A stretch of DNA of 37,426 nucleotides from contig CAIMWA010000282.1 in assembly GCA_903845045.1 (NCBI GenBank), positions 1 through 37,426 of the forward strand, in the 5' to 3' direction. The notes beneath the pieces are model-generated. The model searched no databases and had not been told where the DNA came from. It saw only the letters and a list, made by a program, of their open reading frames with translations. Both the position numbers and the translations under genes were made by a program. The first letter of the stretch is position 1. The number at the start of each line of letters is the position of its first letter. The stretch is from an uncultured delta proteobacterium. Lineage in GTDB: Bacteria; Myxococcota_A; Polyangia; Polyangiales; Ga0077539. Positions 23,278-33,916 of the stretch are shown in pieces.

Positions 23278-23540
23278 CCGCTCCGCGAATTTCCGGCGCG
23301 TGAAAAAAAACGCGGCCGAATCGTGTCGGGTTTTTTGACGCCGAGAGGCGGGTCGTGGAGAAGGGGAGAGCCCGCCCCCTGGAGCGTTGAGACGCTGGAG
23401 CTCCAAGGGAAGTCGGGACGAGACTCGGGGCCGCAAAGGTCGACCGCCGGGGGTGGCACAGAGGTGTGCGCCATCCCCACGCCGCGGTCTGCCTGGACGC
23501 GAGCCCCGCACACGGACGCACGCAGGGAGGACCACGGAAC
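23278..23540 (+). other. Structured leader region of the sigma-4-like gene
   Basis: No gene seen. After a terminator-like element (23303-23336) come GGCGGG/CCCGCC (23347-23352 with about 23371-23376) and a small hairpin AGCGT-TGAG-ACGCT (23383-23396). AGGGAGG (23524-23530), a strong ribosome binding site, lies ten bases before the ATG at 23541. The region from the T-run to the start is about 200 bases, long for this genome. Confidence 0.4.
23303..23336 (+). terminator. Candidate bidirectional terminator
   Basis: An A8 run (23303-23310), a CCGA/TCGG stem (23316-23319 with 23326-23329) and a T6 run (23331-23336). AAAAAAC can pair with GTTTTTT across a small bulge, lengthening the stem. It lies about 25 bases after the GpsA-fold gene. 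Because the flanking A and T runs are symmetric it could act in both directions. Confidence 0.5.
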
Positions 23541-24080
23541 ATGACCATGCCGATCCAAGTGAGCAGCCTCGGGGTGATCCTCGCGGACGAGGAGGAGGAG
23601 GAGGTCCTCCAGAGCCCCGAAGTCACGACGCTGATCCCGGGCCAGGAGCGCGGCCGCAAGCCCCGCGCGCGCACCCGCCCGAAGACGCTGTCGATGCGCC
23701 GCCAGTCGAAGCGCGAGCTCGAGCGGATGAAGCAGCTCTACCCGGACCTCGACTACGCGCGTCCGATGAGCCGCGCCGACTGCCAGCATGGACCGCACGC
23801 CGAGCGGCCTTGCCCGTTCGTCAGCTGCAAGCACCACCTGTATCTCGACGTGAACGAGCGCAACGGCAACATCAAGCTCAACATGCCGCACATCGAGGTG
23901 TGGGAGATGCCCGAGACCTGCGCCCTCGACGTCGCCGACCGCGGCGGCATCACGCTCGAGGAGGTCGGCGCCATCATGAACCTGACCCGCGAGCGCATCC
24001 GTCAGCTCGAGGACCTCTCCCTCGCCCGCCTCAAGGCGCTGAAGGAGATGACCGCCCTCGCCGATTACGTCGAGTACTAA
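23541..24080 (+). CDS. Solo sigma-region-4-like HTH protein with Cys/His cluster
   Basis: A 179-residue DNA-binding protein. The C-terminal part ([31 protein letters not shown], 137-168) is a sigma-70 region 4.2 helix-turn-helix, close to primary sigma factors (RERIRQLE), but no region 2 or 3 exists. Before it lies [27 protein letters not shown], with Cys81, His83, Cys91, Cys96 and His98/99, a possible metal site. The N-terminus is acidic (DEEEEEVLQ, 16-24) followed by a basic stretch ([24 protein letters not shown]). I recognise this as a protein type conserved in myxobacteria without known function. A role in modifying RNA polymerase or binding -35 elements is inference. The stop codons of this gene and the convergent kinase interlock (CTAA, 24077-24080). 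Confidence 0.85.
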   Translation: MTMPIQVSSLGVILADEEEEEVLQSPEVTTLIPGQERGRKPRARTRPKTLSMRRQSKRELERMKQLYPDLDYARPMSRADCQHGPHAERPCPFVSCKHHLYLDVNERNGNIKLNMPHIEVWEMPETCALDVADRGGITLEEVGAIMNLTRERIRQLEDLSLARLKALKEMTALADYVEY

Positions 24081-25750
24081 CGCGACGCCAGCATCCCCGC
24101 CGCGAACGCCGCGGCGGCCGCCACCGCTCCGATCACCACCAGCACCCAGACATTGCTCCATGGCGCGCGCGCCGCGGCGGCTCGCCCCGAGGACGGAGGC
24201 GCCGACGGTGCGAAGCCCTGCGCCGGCGGCGGCGCGCTCGGCACCGGCGGAGCCCAGGGCACCGCGGCCGGCGGCGACGCGTACGCCGCCAGGGCCGCCG
24301 CGACCTCCGGCGGCACCGAATCCATCGACAGCGGGATCGTCTTGTCGCTCACGAAGACCGGCGCCGGGGCCTCGGTCAGCGCCGTGAGCTCCGCCGGAGC
24401 AACGGACGACGGGACCCACGGCGCCGACGTCCAGTCCGAGGGTGACGCGGCGATGGGCGGCGACGTCGCGGGAGTGACCGGCGAGATCGCCGGCGCACGC
24501 GCGGAGACCGCGTCCGGTACGAGCGTCGTGTCGAACGGAGCCGGTGCAGTGCGCTCGGCCTCGGCCAGCGTCGCCATCATCGCCATCGCCGACGGAAGGC
24601 GCACCGCGACGGTCTCGCCCGCCGCCGCGAGAGCCATCGGAGGCTCCGGCGGAAGCACGATGTCCTGGCGCGTGGTCGACGCGTCGTCGAGCGAGACGTC
24701 CGCCGCGGCGGCGCCGAAATCGCTCATTTCGAGGCCCACGGTTCGATTGCGCGGGCGCACCGCCGAACCGTCCAGCCGCGGCGTCGCTGGCCGTGGAGGG
24801 GCGGGCAGCGCAGGCATCGCGACGGCCACCACCGGCGCCGAGAGGTCGACGAGGTCATCGGCCTCCGGCGGGCGCACCCACCCCGTCGCGCGCAGGGCCT
24901 CGCGGAGCCGTTCGGCGTCCTGCGGACGTGCCTCGGGACGCCGCGCCATCGCCTGCGCCAGCGCCGCCCAGATGCCATCGGGGACGTCGGGACGGAGCGC
25001 TGCGAGCACGGCATGCACACCCGCCTCGCGCTGCCCCACGAAGTGCGCCCAGCTACGATGCCCCGCGGGCCGCGCGGCATCCGGGGCGAGCATCCGCACG
25101 ACGAGCACCGCCGCGGCGAAGACGTCCGTCGAAGGCGTGCGCAGCGCGGGCTCGCGAGCGTGCTCCGGAGCCGCGTACTCCGTCGCGCCGCCGTCGGTCA
25201 GGTCCGTGAGGGCCGGCGCGTCGCGGTCCGCCGCGAGCCCGAAATCGAGCACCCGCGCCTCGGCCGGCGCTCCGGCGACGCGCACCCGCACCGCGTCGTG
25301 ATGAAGGCCTCCGTGCACCAGCGATCCCGGCGCGCGCTGCCGATGCCCCGCGCCCACCGCCCCGAGCACCGCGTCGGCCATCGACGCCACGGTCTCGAGC
25401 GAGGGCCGCTCGGCGCGCGCCTTGGAGGACGCCAGCCAATCGCCGAGGCCTTCGCTCTCCCAGTGCTCGAGCACCGCGTACGGCTGCGGTCCCGACGTGT
25501 TCACCTCGATCACCGGGAGCACCGCCGGGTGCCGCAGCCGCCCGAGGCGATCGCCCAGCACCGCCAGCGCGGCGAGGCGCTCCGCACGGCGCAGCGACGG
25601 CGCCGGCAGCACCTTGACGACGACGGTCCCGCGCCCGCGCTGCGCGTCGACGGCGCGCCAGCACTCGCCGGCGCCCCACCCCGCGAGCCTCGCCTCGAGA
25701 CGCCATCGGCCGTCGAGCAACGCCCCGGCGCCGCGCTCGGGCCCCGGCAC
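24077..25750 (-). CDS. Ser/Thr kinase-like membrane protein, predicted pseudokinase
   Basis: A 557-residue protein starting at GTG 25750, two bases after the mutase stop. The kinase-like domain covers about 13-275: glycine loop [17 protein letters not shown]-type Lys46 (VVVKVLP), DFG at 169-171 (VLDFGLA), APE as YAAPE at 192-196, and the [10 protein letters not shown] segment of subdomain IX. The catalytic loop HRDLKPxN reads HGGLHHDA (146-153), so the Asp base, the Lys and the Asn are all missing. A long Pro/Ala/Ser/Thr-rich linker (about 290-530) ends in one membrane helix ([23 protein letters not shown]), so the kinase faces the cytoplasm from a C-terminal anchor. It probably binds ATP and serves as a scaffold or sensor. 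Coupling to the mutase is inferred from spacing only. Confidence 0.85.
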   Translation of the reverse strand: MPGPERGAGALLDGRWRLEARLAGWGAGECWRAVDAQRGRGTVVVKVLPAPSLRRAERLAALAVLGDRLGRLRHPAVLPVIEVNTSGPQPYAVLEHWESEGLGDWLASSKARAERPSLETVASMADAVLGAVGAGHRQRAPGSLVHGGLHHDAVRVRVAGAPAEARVLDFGLAADRDAPALTDLTDGGATEYAAPEHAREPALRTPSTDVFAAAVLVVRMLAPDAARPAGHRSWAHFVGQREAGVHAVLAALRPDVPDGIWAALAQAMARRPEARPQDAERLREALRATGWVRPPEADDLVDLSAPVVAVAMPALPAPPRPATPRLDGSAVRPRNRTVGLEMSDFGAAAADVSLDDASTTRQDIVLPPEPPMALAAAGETVAVRLPSAMAMMATLAEAERTAPAPFDTTLVPDAVSARAPAISPVTPATSPPIAASPSDWTSAPWVPSSVAPAELTALTEAPAPVFVSDKTIPLSMDSVPPEVAAALAAYASPPAAVPWAPPVPSAPPPAQGFAPSAPPSSGRAAAARAPWSNVWVLVVIGAVAAAAAFAAGMLASR

Positions 25751-25752
25751 GC

Positions 25753-27495
<1,743 letters not shown>

Positions 27496-27570
27496 CGCCG
27501 TCGTCCTCGTCTCTGCGCCCGAATGGGCCGCGAAATCTGGCACGCGGCCGCGCTCGGCCACAAGCCCGCG

Positions 27571-30500
27571 TCAGCTGCCGCCGAGCCGAGCCTCGCCGCG
27601 CGCCAGGCACACCCCGCCCGCGGGCTGCGCGCGCCGTGGCCACGACGCGATGATCGAGGGGTTGATCGCGAGGTAGTAGAGCGCGCCAGCGGCAGGCGCC
27701 GTGTACGTGTCCATGGTGAGCACGTGGATGCCCGCGCCGCCGGGCAGCGTGCCGCTCACCGACGACGCGACGGAGTTGCCGGGGCACACCGTTCCCGCGT
27801 CGTCGTTGCACAGACCGGGGTCGCCGGTGCCGTGGCGAAGATCCAGCACCGTGTCGACGCCCGCGGGGGTCGAGCAGGTGTTCGCGCGGAACGTCACGCC
27901 CGCGGCGACCTCGGGGCAGCTTCGCCACCAGTACGAGTCCTCGGGACCGGCGCCGCCGCCGCAGGTGGTCGCGACGGTGCCGGGCGTCACGAAGGGGTGC
28001 CGGAAGACGTTGTAGAGCCCCGCGGTGACCGTTCCGGGGATGTACTGCACGTCGCCGTTCGTGCTGATCGGGAGGTGCTGTAGATGCACCGTGCCGCTGC
28101 CCGACGCCGCGCCGTAGGCCGCGACGGCGAGGTAGTACGTGCCCGGCGCGAAGCGGCCGACGACCATCGACTGCGTGCCGCCGGACGTGCACTTCGGCGT
28201 GTAGACGTCGAGGCGGCTGGTGTTCGACGCGTCGTCGTTGCACCACACCTCGCCGGGCCGCCCTCCGAGGATGTACGGGTCGCACGGGCCGCCGCGCGGC
28301 AGACCGTTCACGGCCCAGAAGAGCACCGTGTCGAAGCCCGCGCCGAAGGTGTCGGCGTAGACGACCTCGGTCTGCGTGAGCGTCACCTGGAAGAACACGT
28401 CGGCGCCCGTCGAGGAGGCGCAGTCAGTGGTGAGCGTGGTCACCGTGTGGTCGCCGTTGACGACGGTGAACGGCAGGTCGATGGCGGACCCGCGCGTGAG
28501 GTCCACCACCGTCGCCGTCTGGCACGTGTCGTTGACCGGAACGCATCGCGCCGACGCGCACCGCGTGCCCGCCGCGCAGACGGTCCCGCACGCGCCGCAG
28601 TTCGACGCGTCGGCGCCGAGGTTGGTCTCGCAGCCGTCGCCTGGCGCCGCGTTGCAGTCGGCCCACGGCGCCGTGCACGACGCGACCGCGCACGAGCCCG
28701 CGCGGCAGCCCGCGGTACCGTTGGCGATGGAGCACGCCGTCGCGCACGTTCCGCAGTGGGTCACGTTCGCCGTGAGGTCGGTCTCGCAGCCGTTGGCGGC
28801 CGCGCCGTCGCAGTCGCCCCAGCCCGCCGCGCACGCCGCGATGGCGCAGGCGCCGCCCACGCACGCCGCCGTCGCATGGGCGGGCGCGCACGTCACCGCG
28901 CACGCGCCGCACGTAGTGGTGCTCGCGAGGCTCGCCTCGCAGCCGTTGGCGGCGTTGCCATCGCAGTTGGCAAAGCCCGCCGCGCACGCGAAGCCGCACG
29001 CGCCGGCCGCGCAAGTCGGCGTCGCGTTGGGCGGCGCGGGGCATGCGGTGGCGCACGCTCCGCAGTGCGTGACGTCGGAGCTGAGGTTCGCGCAGAGGCC
29101 CGCGCAGTACGTCGTCCCGGCGCCGCAGACGGAGCCGCAGACGCCGCCGCTGCAGACGGTGCCCGCGCCGCACGCCGCGCCGCAGCGCCCGCAGCTCCCG
29201 TTCGACACCCGCAGGTCGGTCTCGCAGCCGTTCGCCGCGCTCCCGTCGCAGTCGCCGAAGTTCGCCGCGCAGGACCCCACCCCGCACGCCCCGGCCACGC
29301 ACACCGGCGTCGCGTTGGCGACGCTGCACGCGCGACCGCACGCGCCGCACGCGCCGACGGTCGTCGCGAGATTGGTCTCGCAGCCGTTCGCCGCGCTGCC
29401 GTCGCAGTCGCCCCAGCCTGCCGCGCAGGATCCGACGACGCACGCCCCGGATCGGCACGCCGCCGTCGCGTGCGCCAGCGAGCACGCCGTTCCGCACGCG
29501 CCGCAGGCCGACGTGGACGTGGTGAGGTCGGTCTCGCAGCCGTTCGCAGCGTTGCCATCGCAGTCGCCCCAGCCGGCGTCGCACCGCACCACGGAGCACG
29601 TGCCGCCGCCGCAGCCGGCCGTCGCGTGGGCCAGCACGCACGCCCGGCCGCACGCCCCGCACGAAGCGACCGTCGTCACGAGGTTGGTCTCGCAGCCGTT
29701 CGCAGCGCTGCCGTCGCAATTCCCCCAGCCCGCGGCGCAGGTGATGCCGCAGGCGCCCGCCGCGCACGTCGCGGTGCCGTTCGTCGCGTTGCACGCCGTC
29801 GCGCACCCGCCGCAGTGCTGCGAATCGGAGCCGAGGGCGACCTCGCATCCGTTCGCGGCGCTCCCGTCGCAGTCGGCCCAGCCCGCGGCGCAGGAACCGA
29901 TCGCACACGCCCCCGCACGGCAGGCCGCGGTCGCGTGGGCGAGCACGCAGACGTTGCCGCAGGCGCCACAGTTCGCCGCGCTCGTCGCGAGCGTCGTCTC
30001 GCAGCCGTTCGCGGCGTTGCCGTCGCAATCGCCGAGGCCCGCGGCGCACGTCGTGCGAACGCACACGCCGAGATCGCAGCGCGCCCCCGCTCCCTGGAAG
30101 GAGCACACCGTCCGGCATCCGCCGCAATGCAGGGCGTTCGTCGCGATGTCGCTCTCGCAGCCGTTGGTGACGTCGCCGTCGCAGTCGGCGAAGCCTGCGG
30201 CGCAGGCGATGCCGCACGCTCCACCGCTGCACGACGCTGCTCCATGCGACGCGCTGCACGCCGTCGCGCAGGCGCCGCAGTGGTTCGGGTCCCGCGCGAG
30301 CTCCACCTCGCAGCCCGTGGCGGGGTCGCCGTCGCAGTCGGCCCAGCCGGCGTCGCACGCCCAGCGGCACGTCCCCGACGCGCACGCCGCGGCGGCGTGG
30401 GCCCGCGCGGCGCAGGCGGCTCCGCACGCCCCGCAGTGCGCGACGGTCGCGGAGGTGTCGACCTCGCACCCGTTGCTCGCGACGCCGTCGCAGTCGCCGT

Positions 30501-31680
30501 AGCCCGCAACACACGACGAGGCGCACGCGCCCGCGGTGCACGCGCTCGCCCCGTTGGGCCGCGACGCGCACGCCGTGCCGCACGCGCCGCAGTTGCCCGC
30601 GCTGCTTCGGAGGTCCGTCTCGCAGCCGTTGGCGGCGGCGCCGTCGCAGTCGCCGAAGCCCGTGGTGCAGGCAACCCCACAAACGCCGTCGGCGCATGCC
30701 GCGGCGCCGTTCGCCCGGGCGGGGCAGGTGACGCCGCACGCACCGCAATTGCCGACGCTGCGCCGAAGCTCGACCTCGCAGCCGTTGGCGGGCGCGCCGT
30801 CGCAGTCCGCGCTGACCGCAGGGTCGTCGCACCGCACGCCACAGCGCCCTGCGGTGCACGTCGCCGACGATCCCGGCCCCGCCGTGCAGGCCACTTCGCA
30901 GCCACCGCACGCCGTGGGATCGTTCTGCAGGTCGACGCAGCGGGTCCCGCACATCGTCGTCCCCGCCGGGCACGTGGGCTGGCACGAGTAGCTGCGCGCC
31001 CCGGTGGAGGCCTCGCGCGCTGCGAGGCACAGGCCCCGCGCGCCGGAGCATTGCGTGGCGCAGGCCCCGCAGTGCGCCGCCTGTGCGAGGTCCGCCTCGC
31101 AGCCGTTGGCGCTCTCGCCGTCGCAGTCGGCGAAGCCCGGCCGGCAGATCGTCGCGCACGCTCCGTCGCGGCACACGCCCGGGGCGCCGTCGGGCGCGGT
31201 GCACACGGTGCCGCAGCGTCCGCAGTTCGCGGAGGAGGCGTGCAGGTCGGCCTCGCAGCCGTTGCGCGGGCTTCCGTCGCAGTCCGCGAAGCCTGCCGGG
31301 CACACGAGCGCGCAGGCGCCGGCGACGCAGGTCTCGAAGGGGTTCACGACCTGGCAGTCGTAGTCGCCGCGGCACCGCGCCTGGCACACGCCGTCGCGGG
31401 TACAGACCGTGTTTTCGGGACAGTCGCTGGTGTAGAGGCACGGCCGGGGCGCATCGCGCGCGACGCAGACGCGCACGCCGCCGGCCCCGCGGGCGCAGGC
31501 CTGCGTCGACGCGCAGTCCGCGTCGGTGGCACACGGCGCGCGGCACGTGGCGTTCAGGCACACCATTGGCGACGTGCAGTCGGCGTCGTAGCGGCACTGC
31601 CCCGCGGGGACCTCGGCGCTCGTGCACGCCGCAGCCCACACCGCCACGACCACCGCCCACCACCGCCCGAGGTTGCGCAT
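27571..31680 (-). CDS. Giant Cys-rich lipoprotein with 18 DCDG repeats
   Basis: A 1369-residue lipoprotein. The signal peptide MRNLGRWWAVVVAVWAAAC ends at Cys19. A first Cys-rich stretch (about 25-125) has C-x(5-6)-C-x(4)-C units like those of EGF-like matrix proteins. Then follow 16 canonical repeats of about 50 residues, each of the form C-x(2)-G(F/W)-x-DCDG-x(2-3)-NGCE-(T/A/V)-(D/N)L-x(5-7)-CG-x-C-x(3)-C, plus two degenerate copies without DCDG (CGTRCVDL and CAGLCANL types). The acidic DCDG-GCE loops could bind calcium and the Cys pairs are probably disulfides. The last 300 residues form a beta-rich end with GTYYLAVAAYG, PPC-like. It is probably exported to the cell surface. Its function in myxobacteria is not known. 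Confidence 0.9.
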   Translation of the reverse strand: MRNLGRWWAVVVAVWAAACTSAEVPAGQCRYDADCTSPMVCLNATCRAPCATDADCASTQACARGAGGVRVCVARDAPRPCLYTSDCPENTVCTRDGVCQARCRGDYDCQVVNPFETCVAGACALVCPAGFADCDGSPRNGCEADLHASSANCGRCGTVCTAPDGAPGVCRDGACATICRPGFADCDGESANGCEADLAQAAHCGACATQCSGARGLCLAAREASTGARSYSCQPTCPAGTTMCGTRCVDLQNDPTACGGCEVACTAGPGSSATCTAGRCGVRCDDPAVSADCDGAPANGCEVELRRSVGNCGACGVTCPARANGAAACADGVCGVACTTGFGDCDGAAANGCETDLRSSAGNCGACGTACASRPNGASACTAGACASSCVAGYGDCDGVASNGCEVDTSATVAHCGACGAACAARAHAAAACASGTCRWACDAGWADCDGDPATGCEVELARDPNHCGACATACSASHGAASCSGGACGIACAAGFADCDGDVTNGCESDIATNALHCGGCRTVCSFQGAGARCDLGVCVRTTCAAGLGDCDGNAANGCETTLATSAANCGACGNVCVLAHATAACRAGACAIGSCAAGWADCDGSAANGCEVALGSDSQHCGGCATACNATNGTATCAAGACGITCAAGWGNCDGSAANGCETNLVTTVASCGACGRACVLAHATAGCGGGTCSVVRCDAGWGDCDGNAANGCETDLTTSTSACGACGTACSLAHATAACRSGACVVGSCAAGWGDCDGSAANGCETNLATTVGACGACGRACSVANATPVCVAGACGVGSCAANFGDCDGSAANGCETDLRVSNGSCGRCGAACGAGTVCSGGVCGSVCGAGTTYCAGLCANLSSDVTHCGACATACPAPPNATPTCAAGACGFACAAGFANCDGNAANGCEASLASTTTCGACAVTCAPAHATAACVGGACAIAACAAGWGDCDGAAANGCETDLTANVTHCGTCATACSIANGTAGCRAGSCAVASCTAPWADCNAAPGDGCETNLGADASNCGACGTVCAAGTRCASARCVPVNDTCQTATVVDLTRGSAIDLPFTVVNGDHTVTTLTTDCASSTGADVFFQVTLTQTEVVYADTFGAGFDTVLFWAVNGLPRGGPCDPYILGGRPGEVWCNDDASNTSRLDVYTPKCTSGGTQSMVVGRFAPGTYYLAVAAYGAASGSGTVHLQHLPISTNGDVQYIPGTVTAGLYNVFRHPFVTPGTVATTCGGGAGPEDSYWWRSCPEVAAGVTFRANTCSTPAGVDTVLDLRHGTGDPGLCNDDAGTVCPGNSVASSVSGTLPGGAGIHVLTMDTYTAPAAGALYYLAINPSIIASWPRRAQPAGGVCLARGEARLGGS
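28560..31340 (-). repeat. Tandem coding repeat of about 150 bp, 18 copies
   Basis: The repeat arm of the giant Cys-rich lipoprotein. Copies start about every 143-152 bases and share the GC-rich core that codes for DCDG-x(4)-NGCE. Middle copies (about 29220-30000) are the most alike; the outer ones diverge, and two copies lack the DCDG element. This pattern suggests expansion by unequal exchange from the centre. All other frames stay open over much of it, because the repeats have few stop trinucleotides. Confidence 0.85.
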
Positions 31681-31732
31681 CGACGATGTAAAGACCCCGG
31701 AGCGCCGGGCGGTCAACCCGCGCGGTGCGGTG

Positions 31733-32989
31733 TCACATGCCGACGGGAGGATCCTGCGCGAGTCCGAGCAGCTCGGCGCGCACGGCGGCCACGACGAAGA
31801 GGCTTCCGCAGACGAGCACGACGCCGTCGCGCGGCGTCGCGCGGGCTGCGATGAAGGCCTCCGACGGGGACGAGGCGGGCACGCCGTCGATCGCCTGCGC
31901 GAGCGTCGAAGGTGGCACCGCCCGGGCCAGCGCCGCAGCGCAGAGGTGAAAGGGCGCCGACGGGAAACGAGCCCGGAGGGCGGTGAGCATCGGGCGCCAG
32001 GCCTTGTCCGACGATGCCCCGAAGACGACCGCGCGCACCGGGGGCAAGGACGACGACGCGCAGAGCGCCGTCACTCCGTCGACGTTGTGGCATCCGTCGA
32101 AGAGCACGTCGGCGATGCGCTCGAGACGCCCCGGCCACCGCGCCGCCGCGAAGCCCTCGGCCACGGCTGCGGCGGTGATCCGCGCGTCGTGGTTCGCGAG
32201 GACGTCGAGGATCGCGACGGCCGTCGCGGCGTTCTCGTGCTGCCACTCGCCCGCGAGCGGCATTTCGAGCACCAGCGGCGCGCCGCGAAAGCGTGCCTCG
32301 ATGCGCCCGCCCGGCCGCGCGACGACCCCCGCGGCGTCGACGATGGGCGCCCCGACCCTCGCTGCGATCGCCGCGATGGCGTTGCGAGCCTCGCAGGCTG
32401 CGCCGAGCGTCGGCCCGAGCACGCAGGGCACGCCAGGCTTGACGATCCCCGCCTTCTCCGACGCGATGGCTCCGAGGGTCTCACCGAGCACGGCGGTGTG
32501 ATCCAGCGCGATGCCGGTGATGGCGGTGACGTCGGGCGCGCAGACGTTGGTCGCGTCGAGGCGTCCTCCGAGCCCCACCTCGACGACCACCCGCTCGACC
32601 TGCGCGTCGCGGAAGCACGTCCATGCGAGCGCCGTGGCGGCCTCGAAGAACGTCAGCTTCGGCAGCGATCCGGACGCGATGCCGGCGAGCAACGCCTCGC
32701 ACCGGGCCGCCGCGAAGGCCTCGTCGACCGGCGCGCCGTCGACGGCGATGCGCTCGACGAAGCGGTGCAGGTGCGGCGACGTGTAGCGTCCCGTGCGGAT
32801 CCCCGAAGCGCGCAGCGACGCATCGACGAACGCCGTGACGCTTCCCTTGCCGTTGGTTCCTGCGACGTGCACCGCGGGCAGCGACGCCTGCGGGTCGCCG
32901 AGCGACCGAAGCGCCTCGCGCATCGCGCCGAGGTCGAGGACCATGCCGCGCGCGATGAGCGGCGCGAGGCTCTCGAGCAGCGTCGCCAC
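31733..32989 (-). CDS. folC: Folylpolyglutamate synthase/dihydrofolate synthase
   Basis: A 418-residue Mur-ligase-type enzyme that joins glutamate to dihydropteroate or folates. It has the P-loop HVAGTNGKGSV at 41-51, then GRYTSPHLHRFVERIAVDG, TFFEAATALAW, VVVEVGLGGRLDATNV, and GIALDHTAVLGETLGAIASEKAGIVKPG, all family signatures in the normal order. The C-terminal ligase domain has WPGRLERI and DGCHN (normally DGAHN; a conservative Cys). It starts three bases after accD, the usual accD-folC order of many bacteria, so the pair should be cotranscribed. The lipoprotein gene downstream is 52 bases away and may belong to the same reverse run. No operon-internal promoter was seen. Confidence 0.94.
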   Translation of the reverse strand: MATLLESLAPLIARGMVLDLGAMREALRSLGDPQASLPAVHVAGTNGKGSVTAFVDASLRASGIRTGRYTSPHLHRFVERIAVDGAPVDEAFAAARCEALLAGIASGSLPKLTFFEAATALAWTCFRDAQVERVVVEVGLGGRLDATNVCAPDVTAITGIALDHTAVLGETLGAIASEKAGIVKPGVPCVLGPTLGAACEARNAIAAIAARVGAPIVDAAGVVARPGGRIEARFRGAPLVLEMPLAGEWQHENAATAVAILDVLANHDARITAAAVAEGFAAARWPGRLERIADVLFDGCHNVDGVTALCASSSLPPVRAVVFGASSDKAWRPMLTALRARFPSAPFHLCAAALARAVPPSTLAQAIDGVPASSPSEAFIAARATPRDGVVLVCGSLFVVAAVRAELLGLAQDPPVGM

Positions 32990-32992
32990 GGC

Positions 32993-33835
32993 TCAGTCCG
33001 CGAGGAGCCCCAGCACCCGCCGCAGCGTCGCGGCGAGCTGAGAGCGGGGCACGATCGCGTCCACCATGCCGTGCTCCAGAAGGAACTCGCTGCGCTGGAA
33101 GCCCTCGGGGAGGCGCTGCTTGATGGTCTGCTCGACGACGCGCGGTCCAGCGAACCCGATGAGGGCGCCGGGCTCGGCGAGGTTCACGTCGCCGAGGAGC
33201 GCGTAGGAGGCCGCGACGCCGCCCGTGGTGGGATGCAGCAGCACCGACACGAACGGCACACCCGCGTCGCCGAGGCGCCCGCGCGCCGCCGTCGTCTTCG
33301 CCATCTGCATCAGCGAGTGGATGCCCTCCTGCATGCGCGCCCCGCCCGACGCGCTGAGCACCACCACCGGCGCGCGCCGTCGCAGCCCGTGCTCGAAGAG
33401 CCGCGCGATGCGCTCGCCGACGACGCTCCCCATGGAGCCCCCCATGAAGCCGAAGGAGAACACGCCGAGCGCCACCGCGCGGCCGTCCATCGTCGCCTCG
33501 CCCACGCGCACGGCCTCGGTCTCGCCGCAGGCTCGTTGCGACGACGCGAGGCGCTCGGGGTAGCCGCGACCGTCGGAGAAGCCGAGCGGGTCGGCCGAGC
33601 GCAGCTCCTCGGCGATGGGCTCGAAGGAGCCCGCGTCGACGAGGAGCTCGATCCAACGCGACGTCGCGAGGCGATGATGGAACCCGCACTGCGGACAGAC
33701 GCCGACGGCGCGCGCGAGGTCGTCCTCGAGGAGCGTCGTGCCGCAGCCGTCGCAGCGGCGGAACACACCGGGCGCCACCGAGCGCTTCTCCGCGCCGTCG
33801 ACGGTGGTGCGGTCGCGGCGACGCCAGTTCACCAT
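32993..33835 (-). CDS. accD: Acetyl-CoA carboxylase carboxyltransferase beta subunit
   Basis: A 280-residue subunit that, with AccA, moves CO2 from biotin to acetyl-CoA in the first step of fatty acid synthesis. The N-terminal zinc ribbon is complete: Cys28, Cys31 (RRCDGCG) and Cys47, Cys50 (GVCPQCG). The carboxyltransferase core has FSFGFMGGSMGSVVGERIARLFE, VVVLSASGGARMQEGIHSLMQMAKT and LHPTTGGVAASYALLGDVNLAEPGALIGFAGPRVVEQTI, then LPEGFQRSEFLLEHGMVDAIV, all diagnostic of AccD. GGTGAG before the ATG gives a ribosome binding site. It lies three bases before folC and 81 bases after the phosphodiesterase gene. Confidence 0.95.
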   Translation of the reverse strand: MVNWRRRDRTTVDGAEKRSVAPGVFRRCDGCGTTLLEDDLARAVGVCPQCGFHHRLATSRWIELLVDAGSFEPIAEELRSADPLGFSDGRGYPERLASSQRACGETEAVRVGEATMDGRAVALGVFSFGFMGGSMGSVVGERIARLFEHGLRRRAPVVVLSASGGARMQEGIHSLMQMAKTTAARGRLGDAGVPFVSVLLHPTTGGVAASYALLGDVNLAEPGALIGFAGPRVVEQTIKQRLPEGFQRSEFLLEHGMVDAIVPRSQLAATLRRVLGLLAD

Positions 33836-33916
33836 CGCGCGCTCACCGCGTCCCTCGAACGTCGCCGGATGGAGGAGTCATCGCGCCGGGGTCATCGCAC
33901 TTCGCGCGGGCGCGGT

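Noticed and set aside
28560..31340. The 150-bp tandem repeats as a CRISPR or noncoding satellite array
   Set aside because: Period is about 150 bases with no unique spacers, and the repeats are in frame and encode a conserved Cys pattern.
28084..31854. A 1256-codon forward open frame opposite the Cys-rich lipoprotein
   Set aside because: It is an Arg/Ala/His-rich translation of GC-rich repeats without any domain; the reverse frame has a signal peptide and regular DCDG repeats.
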